Part shown: one piece after another, positions 55,995-64,000 of the stretch
How the letters are laid out: each line of letters begins with the position of its first letter
How positions within the stretch are numbered: position 1 is the first letter of the stretch
Assembly (NCBI GenBank): GCA_036362985.1
Contig: JAYGXS010000003.1
Coordinates: forward strand, 81,874,270-81,938,269
Reading direction: 5' to 3'
Source of the DNA: Ligula intestinalis
Lineage: Eukaryota > Platyhelminthes > Cestoda > Diphyllobothriidea > Diphyllobothriidae
Length of the DNA stretch: 64,000 nucleotides
Program-made: the position numbers and the translations under genes
The notes under the pieces: generated by a model
What the model was told of the DNA's origin: nothing
What the model saw: only the letters and a program-made list of their open reading frames with translations
The model's database searches: none

Positions 55995-58305
55995 TCAAAA
56001 AGATGGATTAGGGGCTACTTAAAACGTGTAAAATACTTCATGATGTGCCTTTATAAGCTGGAGATAAAATAATCCAATATTGAGTCCGAAAACTCATTTC
56101 AACTTGTAACAAATCTGCCTAAAAATACAATTCAAATTCTAAGCTATATCCCTTGATCATAAAATTGGGCTTATGCAGATTTGTAACATCAATTATCGCC
56201 TGGTATACGTGTAACGGACGGCTATTAATGCTGTTCCCCCTCCCAATGCTCGCTGCGTCAACGTCATGTGTCGTTTTAGGCGGCTGTTATTCCACTCGCT
56301 GACCTGATGATCACTTGACTGCTATTCAGTTCCACAATTAAATGCGCACACACGCACGCATACGCCTGCTCAACTGGTCGTGGTTTCTCAAATGCCACTC
56401 GAACGGACAAGCCGCGGCCATGCAACAGGGGGGGGGGCTTTGCATGCGACAATCCCTCGGGCAATTGCAACACAGCAATAACACAACATTAGAACGTGCT
56501 TTGCAATCCTACTTAAGCAGCTGTCACCACTTTCTCATGCTCTATTTCAGGTCTGGCTTGAAGCAGTCAACAGTAACCGTGACCTGGGACCGCAATTAGG
56601 GGTTCTGTACACAATCAACCATTCTTTCTGGTGACATCTGCCTTTTAACCTCCAACCTGGAATTTGATTTGATGGTTGTAGAGATCCGAGTACACTCACT
56701 GCTCAGACCCCTACATAGGTCCAAAATATTTCCGTCACTTCTGAATTCTCGCGTTTCAGTAAGCATCGCCCCAATTACCTTGATAAAATACATGCTGTTA
56801 AATGATCATTTAAGCAATACGGGTGTTTCTAAGGTGGTTTTACTTCCCCTTATGAAATACTTTTAACATTTTATAATTTAAAAATGGTTATATTTTGACT
56901 TTTCAAATGTTTTTAATTATGAAATGTTATACCTTTGAAAGGAATATTCAAGAAATTTACTATCTCGCCATCTAGCAATTACTTTAATGTTTTAAGAGCT
57001 CTTTAGTAGGCCTGCTTACTAATGTATATAGATGCAATGATTTACATAATCGAGTAATATGCAACTTGGAACTTAAAACTTTGACTACAGGTGTAGTGAC
57101 AACTTAAGTATCGATAGTTTGGAACCTAAAATAACTTTTTTTAAACTAACGGCTGCATTTTTTCAAAAAGCATCTGTAGGCATGTATCCATTCTTGTAAA
57201 TTTTAAATTGTAAGTGCATTTAAAATCCATGAATAAAATATCAGCTTCTTAAATAGATATTTTTATACGCGATCAAAAGTGTTTATTAATAATCCGACAT
57301 TTCGACGTGACTTAAAGGTATTTTTTGGAAGATAATGATCATTAAAAATACTTTTGTGTTCTTCTCCAATCAAAACCGAATTTAAAAATCTGGTATACAT
57401 TCACTGAGCTGGCTCATTTTCACTCCTTTTTTGACATTAGTTAACGGCTTAAAGCCTCTCCTGGGCATCAAAATGCACGAGACAAGTGGAAAGTTGCTTA
57501 AAACATGAACCGAACTGGTTTTGATGTAATGCTTAGCTTTTGCATAGTTTATGAAGTCTATCTAATAGCTGAGTGGTTTGGGTGAACATAAACCTAAAAC
57601 TTCAGGCGAAGAAAACTTTCGCATACTTTAAATCGCAAATTGTGCGTTTCTTGTGCCATATTTAGCTGATCGGCCTGAATACAATCCGCTAAAATTTTTT
57701 GAGATTTGATGTAGCCATTGCGGTAGGCTGCGTAATAGAAATTGATTTTAACTTGAAATTGTTCTCTCCAATTTTTTGATGTTCTCATTCTCTTTCCAGT
57801 CATTACTAGTTGCTGCCGGGCATTTGTGTCTATTCAACTACTAATGTTATACTTTCTGCGAGATGCAAACATGTTTTATTAATGAACATCATTGCAAAAA
57901 TATGTTCGGCAAACAATTTATCTGGTGAACGATAACAAACGTAAGCAAGAAGTTTCTAATTATCTCAACAAGCAGATGATTATTATTATTATTTTCTTCA
58001 ACAAAAGGGGCAACGCCATTTACATTGGGAAACTTTTCTGTCCATTGCAAAGTTGGTTTATCTTCCTAGAAACGAATACATTCAGTGGGTCTATTAGTTC
58101 CAAGAAAAGACGCTACTTGCTCGTTCGCAAAAACTCTCTCGCATTTCCGAGAATTTATCACATCTTGCTGTGAGATAAAAAAGGTGGATGAAAACATATT
58201 ATGTCAAAAGGCGGTGTTATATTACAGGTTGTAGTAATTTTTAGGCTTTTGCAATAACTATTATTAAAGGAGGTGAAGTTTACTATAAAGAGATACTGAA
58301 TTGTT
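55995..58305. other. AT-rich interval, no gene recognised
   Basis: Contains a 10-G run (56428-56437), CACACACGCACGC near 56347 and a short (ATT)n run at 57977-57993. The 85-codon plus frame 56342-56599 and its opposite-strand partner are not recognisable. Confidence 0.35.
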
Positions 58306-58309
58306 CCCG

Positions 58310-58680
58310 GTAGGTTGTCATATCCGTTTTGATGGCGGTTTTTGAATTCGTGCTAAGATGACAACGTAATTGGTGTTGAATGCCCCCCTTCATAGCCAAC
58401 TATATTTTGTTTAAAAAAACGGAAACGGAAAGACGCTTAATATAATAATTTTGTTAACGATTACATTCGGTTTAAGTCTAAACTGAATATTTTAAAATTG
58501 TGGTTCACTGCTAAATTTGACACGCTTTAAGATGAATCAAATCAAGAGCATAATTTACTCCGTGTTAAATAGTAGACTGTCGGGCTTATAACATTTTGAA
58601 ACGGATACAAATCTGATGAACTGAGAAGCAATTTCTTTTTAAATAGCATATTTTCAAGCACAATTTAATAGCCAATGTGC
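58310..58680 (+). repeat. Dispersed repeat eta, copy 1
   Basis: Aligns with about 61010-61430 in the same orientation: GACAACGTAATT, GCCAACTATATT, ATTACATT.GGTTTAA and GTCGGGCTTATAACATTTTG. Unclassified, non-coding. Confidence 0.65.
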
Positions 58681-58764
58681 ACCAGGAAAAGGATTTTTTG
58701 CATGCCTTAGATTAAATAAGTCTGGATCTGCAGTAGACCGTCGGATAACACGCAACTTTGTCTA

Positions 58765-59400
58765 CCAGAATTTCAGGTAAGGAGTGAGTCACTCTCACAT
58801 TCAGACGCGAATAACCGAAAATGCCTTGGCAGTGAGCAAGAAAGACGCCAAGACCCAGTTTACAGCTCACCCGACGGGATTTAGCCATATTTTCAAGTTT
58901 GACGAGGTCGAAATTCTCGCTGGAGGTAACAACCACGTGAGCCGCGAGCTGCTAGAGTCATGTTTCTCAGTCTATCGACAAGCGCAATGATTTGGCGTTC
59001 CCATGCGGTGTACTGAGAAGTTTCCTGAGCAAGAAAATCAGCCACGTGGGAAGGGCCGGGTGCAGCAACAACTCTGACGACAGCGGGTGTAATTGTCGCG
59101 CAATTATCAGGCCCGCATCCAACGCTGACATGGTAATAATTGAGTCAAATGCGAAGTGTCAAACCAGTACCGCATCAATCAAGATCCAAGCGGTGGCTAC
59201 AGAAGTGAACAATTATCACACACACGCGGATGACCACAATGAACTATAAATAACATGCAGCCTGTGCATGTGTCCACCCCATCTGCGCATGATCATGACT
59301 ATGGCATCATTTCCGGAGGATTTCCGGAGGAATTCAAAACGTCAGGCAAATAAAACGCTAGTTCCACGTATCACATTTTCTTCTTCTGAGCTGCTTCCTG
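58765..59400 (+). pseudogene. PLE P16: endonuclease remnant and terminal repeat (family A), 5'-truncated
   Basis: Frame 58784-58990 reads RITENALAVSKKDAKTQFTA, then HPTGFSHIFKFDEVEILAGG and NNHVSRELLESCFS. The next frame, 58992-59249, gives MAFPCGVLRSFLSKKISHVG. The pair corresponds to a family-A endonuclease lacking the YIG core, with one frameshift near 58980. The terminus at 59310-59400 contains CGTCAGGCAAATAAAACGC and SSELLPEI-like peptide. Its hairpin region carries an internal 11-base duplication (TTTCCGGAGGA twice). Confidence 0.8.
59318..59339 (+). ncRNA. Hammerhead-like motif remnant in PLE P16 terminus
   Basis: Slot GGATTTC-CGGA-GGAATTC (59318-59335) can form a 7-bp stem with two G-U pairs. 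It is followed by AAAA instead of GAAA. The heptamer upstream is destroyed by a local duplication. Confidence 0.4.
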
Positions 59401-60990
59401 AAATTCGCATCTTCTCTAGTATTGGCAGTTAACGAGTTGTCAGTCCGTGTGTGTGCGTGTGTGTGCGTGCCTGCATCCGCCGTTGAGTCTTGCTTGCAAT
59501 GCCCGTGTGCTCGGTTTCCTGCAGCTAATCAATGAACTCCGGCAGTTTTATTGGCTTCATCTGCAAAACGAGCGTTTCAAATGACGAGCTCGGTGCGGAA
59601 ATGGATAAAGCTCCTTAACCGAGGCTTCGACGTATAATGATATCGATAACAACTAAAAAACATACTAATTTAGTAGTTTTAATTTTTTCCAGTGATGCGG
59701 AAATCGCTGGTGTTTCGGATGTAAGGCTGGCGCCTTCACCCAGGTAATTATAGTAAAAAATGCAAGTTCTAATTTAAAGTTCCCCGCTTAGCTGCATACA
59801 CCTTTCTTTTGCAATTTTAGACTAACAAATCACAACGATATCATCCGGATACTAATAATATATTAGCATTACTTACATTGAACCATTTTCAATGGTATAT
59901 TTACTATACTTTCTAGTAGTGCTGTTTGCTTACAATACGATGGTGCATGTAATAAGCACTATTTTCAAAAGATGTTTTTTAATATTCATTTCTGATCGTG
60001 CAGGCTTTTGTTTTAAATAGAAAAACTCTTCCTAATTGCAACCCCATAAGATAAATATATAAACTTGTAGATTATACAAACAAATTAAAGCCTAACACGC
60101 CCTTTTTATTCGGGAAATATTGATCTTTTCACTCCATTCTAAACAATTTTATTTTTAGAATCTAAAATATTACTACATCCCTTCTTAGAAAAGTATAACC
60201 ATTTGGCCTGCGATGGATTGATCAATCCCTAATTAAATCCGTGGTTTGAAATAAATAGCAGGACAAGCGGAAGCAGATGAATCATTCCTCTTACCTTCGT
60301 GTACTAATTAAAAAGTCGGTACTGTCCTTATGAGTCTTTTAACTGTCTCATGAAATATTTAAAACAGCGGACAAGAGAGTGCACTCAGTCGTCTAATAAG
60401 GCCAGTCAGATCTGGAAGATTTTTATTTTTATCCAAGCACGGAGGCGCTACGCGCTTGAAAAGAAAACGTTTGAAATGCCTACGTAATATCCAAGACAAC
60501 ACAACAGTACTTATAACTGACACAAAAATGATAGGCTTTACTTGTTTAAATTTTTGTGACTCCTAAGTCTTGCAATAACATTAAAATGTATTGAGTGACT
60601 CGCTTTGAAAAACTTTTGGTGAATTTACTACCTGTTCAATAGGCTCATTTTGGTCAATATGATAAGTTTAATCCAGACTTTCTTGTCAATAAATCGATGA
60701 GACTTTTATGTTGCTTATGCCGATGTTTTAAGTTGTTCTGATCCTCTAATATATTTAGACATTAATTTTTCGCAGCGTTTAACCAAGAGAATCTATAAAA
60801 AGCTTCTTTTTTGGGTAAAAAATGCTAAACGCCTAATGATGTTTAAAATATTCGACAAACTGTCATCCGCGTCTGGTTCTATGATTTCTGATCTGCTTTA
60901 ATTATCAGATGCATCTATTGCGTTTAGCTTGCATTTAATCGCTTTTGAAGGATATTAAGACTTGTTGCTTTCGGTATTGCTCAGGAGAAG
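59401..60990. other. No gene recognised; short GT repeat
   Basis: GTGTGTGTGCGTGTGTGTGCG lies at about 59447-59468. The rest is AT-rich without a recognisable frame, RNA gene or repeat. Confidence 0.35.
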
Positions 60991-60999
60991 TTGCCATAT

Positions 61000-61480
61000 T
61001 GCTTAGTCACAAGATATATCAGTTCTGCTAGGAGGTCGGCTTTGGAATGCGTGCTAATATAATAACGTAATTAATTGAAATTACATCCTACAAAGCCAAC
61101 TATATTCGATCAAAAATGTACACGGAAATACCATAAATCTAATAATTATATTAAAGATTACATTTTGTTTAAAAATAAAATAAATTTTTTTCAAATCTCT
61201 TACAGTGCTTAATTCGACACACTTTACGCTAGTTTTGGTCCATAACGTCACATACTCCTCCAAAATAAAAAGTGACAGCCGGGCTTATAACATTTTGGAA
61301 TGGATTGAAACTGCCTTAAATGTGCAAAAGGTTTGCCTTTAATTAGGCAGAAATAGACTCTTATTGCGTCAGCTTTTAACTATCCTTTTAACTTAAAAAA
61401 TATATTTTATAAGTAGCATATTTAAAGCACACTTTATTACCAATAGTCAATAAATCGGTAAAATGTTTTTCAGGATGAGC
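61000..61480 (+). repeat. Dispersed repeat eta, copy 2
   Basis: Matches 58310-58680 in the same orientation with many substitutions and indels. The minus 60-codon frame inside is not supported as a gene. Confidence 0.65.
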
Positions 61481-61780
61481 GAAATACTTGTGTGTGCACG
61501 CCCCACTTTACAAAACAAGAGTTTCCTAGCATTTATGCTTTTAATTTCATGCAAACTAGCGTCTCCAAATTTGACCAATCAAACAAAATTGAGTAAAGAT
61601 TTTCTTATTTTTTAACCAAGTATTAAAATACCTTCTTTTGCTCTTTGAGGTACCCTCAAATTGACATCTGGGATGCAAATGCACTTCATTTCAACCATGT
61701 AGGTCCAACGACCAAGCCCTAAGAAGTAAGACGCTGCAGCAATCAATCAATCTGCTTAAATGTGCGAAAGTGCATGGCTC
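61481..61780. other. No gene recognised
   Basis: AT-rich spacer between repeat eta and the PLE terminus at 61790. Confidence 0.3.
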
Positions 61781-61810
61781 AGAAAGTAATTGGGTGAAAA
61801 CCCTCCAACG

Positions 61811-61840
61811 TTTCGAAATCCCTCGTGAATCCATCGTCTG
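61811..61840 (-). ncRNA. Hammerhead-like motif in PLE P17 terminus
   Basis: Minus-strand order: CAGACGA (61840-61834), one base, 18-nt slot (61832-61815), GAAA (61814-61811). One position differs from CUGANGA; five of seven arm pairs remain. Confidence 0.45.
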
Positions 61841-61875
61841 AGAGACAATAGCGGAAACTGGTAATTTTTACAGTA

Positions 61876-62794
61876 CAGTACGCGCCAGAATTCGTGCAAC
61901 TTGTTGATATAGTCAAACGATTGATACTCTTTCACTACATGGCATTGACGCTCTTTGTGATTCTGATTATCGTGTGGCTTTTTGAAATTATTTCAGTCAT
62001 GATAGGACGCCGGCTTTCTCATTAGCTTACTTTTTACCACGAAAACAACGTATATACAGTAAGAAGTAACTTCTTATAAAGTATGCGTTTTTGTCAAAGA
62101 TTTTTACTGCCCTCATAAATTAAAATATATTTTATGGATAACTTTAAAAAATTATTTCTTGGACCAGTTTGGTGGCAAATGACGCTTTCTTTAAATGTCA
62201 TACTTTAAGAAATGGCATTTTTTGGTTTAAAAATTATATATGAGATTTTTACAATTATGAGGTGCTCATTCATAGCATATTGTATCCGTCAATTAAAGTA
62301 AACTGCCTTTGCTATACAAAGCATACTACACACCTGTTGCAACATTTAGTGGCAACTGTGTGACCCCTTCCTTAAATGAAAGACGAAAACATACGTGAGT
62401 ATGTCATAAAAATTTTCGGCAATTTAGAAACTTTTAAAAACAAAGGATACCCTTTTTATCTATAAAATTTAAAGGAGGTTTAATTTGCTACCAAACGATT
62501 ACAAGAAATCATTATTTTTGTGCATTTTTCCCGTAAAATACAGTTGAATTTATAAAGGCAGTCAAAATCTATGATAATACTTATACTATTTTAGTAGTTA
62601 CTTTTTACAGTGCATACGTTCTGTTAGTGGCCAAAAATAAGCTCGCTTAAAAGCCGACATCCCATCCTGACTGATATATTTTCGAAATAGACTACATGAT
62701 AACCAGTGTCACAACCTGATTTAATGCTGATCGGCCAAAGAGTATCAATCTTTCACATATGTTGGCATGTTGCAAGAAATTCTGGCGTGTACTG
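61876..62794. mobile_element. Tc1/mariner-like MITE (foldback), copy 2, in PLE P17
   Basis: Termini are CAGTACGCGCCAGAATTCG (left) and, as reverse complement of the right end, CAGTACACGCCAGAATTTC. Arms continue inward for ~350 bases to about 62220 and 62460. TA is present just outside both ends (61874-61875, 62795-62796). CAGT-type ends and TA target duplication are features of Tc1/mariner elements. The 919-bp element has no transposase, so it would depend on one elsewhere. Inner sequence is shared with 44030-45240. Confidence 0.75.
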
Positions 62795-63310
62795 TATTTA
62801 TAGGCTACAGCCACTACGTTGCTGAATACGAACGACAATTAACGACTCCTTTATCGAGGATAACTGTTTACTTGCATTATATTTTTTAGATGGCCTGCCG
62901 AAATTACATCACACTCAGTAAAAGCGGACGTGATTATTTTTTGGCCATATGGCTCCCTAAGGCAGGCGTAGACCAGACGTCTGCCCGTGCGTTTTATCAG
63001 TGAAGCCTTACTTTAGCCGAACTGATCCCCAGTATCGAATGGCTATATCATTGCACTCGTACATAGACTGGAGGTCCGTGAACCATGCTTATATAATTTC
63101 GCCGCTCACAGAATTGTCAGGGAAAATTTTGATCTCATCGAATTTGATTGCTTGGCTGAGCCATGTCACATAAACAAGAACTTGAGAACTAAAATCATTT
63201 TCTCGCACTGCTGCCGCATTGTAGGCAATTTGCGTCTTGCTTAGTCTTCCAGTTTCGGATACCCCAACAATTTCGGAGAATCTGGAAGACTTCTCTTGAC
63301 TAATACATGT

Positions 63311-63660
63311 GCTAGGAGTAAAGTTAAGAAATAATTATCGATATTATATCAGTGTATCATCTGAAGTTGAATTCAAGGTTGTCCTTTAAAACGATGCTGT
63401 CTACGGCACCCCTTATGTGTTTAATTAGCAGCGATTGACATTAAAATATATTTTTGACAGCTTGCCTTCACAACTATCCATATTTGGGAGATACATCTTG
63501 CCTTCAACTCGGAAGATAGAATTCAGTTTAACAGGTTCAGTCAACCGTACAGGAATAAAGAGATATTGAAGTGCATAAAAAGGCCTTACATAAGATCGGA
63601 ACCTTGAAGTTCCCTACAGCTTTGACTGCTATTCATGCTTTTAAATTTATTAAAAGCACC
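63311..63660. other. No gene recognised
   Basis: AT-rich spacer. No motif is supported. Confidence 0.3.
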
Positions 63661-63663
63661 ACC

Positions 63664-63957
63664 TTAATGACAAAACTTATGTACACGTGCGTCAGATTGT
63701 GTTTTTGAAGAGTCCATCTGGGCAATAAATTCAAACGCCATCTTTCGTAATAGAAAAATCTTGAAAAAGTTTTTGTCTGCAGGAACAAAAACAGGAATAG
63801 CTACAAAGTTAAGTAGAGAAACATTAAAGAGCTCCATATATGCTCGGAATCGGGGTCTTGAAAATCCATACACACACAACGTACGGGCTTCTGGAAAACA
63901 CATCATAGAAAGCACGCCACCACAATTCATATTTAAAATGACCGTGGCATTAGGCAC
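63664..63957 (-). CDS. Possible coding fragment, unidentified
   Basis: A 97-codon minus frame starting MPNATVILNMNCGGVLSM and containing LNFVAIPVFVPADKNFFK. The residue mix is protein-like, but the opposite strand is also open for 68 codons and contains a possible splice acceptor (TTTTTGTCTGCAG ending at 63781). I do not recognise either reading, so strand and reality are uncertain. Confidence 0.15.
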   Translation of the reverse strand: MPNATVILNMNCGGVLSMMCFPEARTLCVYGFSRPRFRAYMELFNVSLLNFVAIPVFVPADKNFFKIFLLRKMAFEFIAQMDSSKTQSDARVHKFCH

Positions 63958-64000
63958 AGCATGTTAAGATTCGAGTAGCTTTCTGCTCGCTGGGTTCAAA

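Larger units (their letters stand above)
61790..63310 (-). pseudogene. PLE P17 (family E), split by a MITE
   Basis: The endonuclease side is at 62797-63310. The minus strand reads EIVGVSETGRLSKTQIAYNA, then AAVRENDFSS, KFDEIKIFPDNSVSGEII, a stop and AWFTDLQSM, parallel to the family-A domain (GETGR, AAVR.ND, AEIL, SRELLE-WF). The terminal-repeat side is at 61790-61875 with the hammerhead-like motif at 61811-61840. In the related P2 these two parts are contiguous. Between them here sits a 919-bp palindromic element with TA flanks. Stops in the nuclease show decay. Confidence 0.75.

Noticed and set aside
61876..62794. Long palindrome as a microRNA precursor or replication origin
   Set aside because: TA flanks, CAGT-type ends and a related copy elsewhere fit a MITE better.

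Overview
The window looks like an intergenic, repeat-dominated piece of an animal genome. It is AT-rich, has no bacterial operon structure, and nearly all recognisable coding sequence is decayed retroelement or DNA-transposon sequence. At least seventeen fragments of Penelope-like elements (PLEs, with a GIY-YIG endonuclease), one nearly full CR1/Jockey-type LINE, a Helitron fragment and foldback/MITE elements suggest a metazoan rich in PLEs. My best inference is a parasitic flatworm, perhaps a diphyllobothriid tapeworm. That is a pattern impression, not a demonstrated match. I found no convincing host gene; two short open stretches (10652-10921 and 63664-63957, both minus) are flagged as weak candidates.

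Layout. 0-3.2 kb: an old duplication of a two-block repeat (about 240-1740 and 1796-2735), with extra sequence inserted in the first copy. 3.2-10.7 kb: six PLE fragments in both orientations. 11.0-14.85 kb: a CR1-like LINE with ORF1, an endonuclease/RT ORF2 and an (ATT)n tail, dead through four in-frame stops and loss of a catalytic Asp. 14.9-20.5 kb: quiet AT-rich DNA. 20.5-29.5 kb: four more PLEs, one keeping most of an RT plus its endonuclease. 32.3-33.3 kb: a Helitron Rep fragment with a possible Helitron 3' end. 37-43 kb: a SINE-like repeat, an inverted pair of PLEs and the best-preserved GIY-YIG domain. 44-45.2 kb: a foldback element. 46.0-48.4 kb: the most complete PLE (RT and endonuclease, frameshifted) between inverted tail copies. 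49.8-56 kb: an array of unclassified ~2 kb repeats, one unit interrupted by a PLE and the neighbouring unit showing the unoccupied site. 58.3-63.3 kb: a dispersed repeat pair, another PLE, and a 919-bp TA-flanked MITE inserted into a further PLE.

How they fit together. PLE proteins pair a reverse transcriptase (RT) with a C-terminal GIY-YIG nuclease, and PLE terminal repeats (pLTRs) are known to carry hammerhead-ribozyme motifs. The most interesting pattern here is a fixed RNA-like geometry in nine PLE termini from three sequence families. A CUGANGA-like heptamer is followed by one base, an 18-nt slot (7-nt arm, 4-nt loop, 7-nt arm) and then GAAA. Two copies keep the full CUGANGA consensus. 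In one family this motif lies inside a conserved reading frame. Insertions are mostly 3'-biased (endonuclease plus terminal repeat), often inverted against one another, and in places nested, which gives a relative age order.
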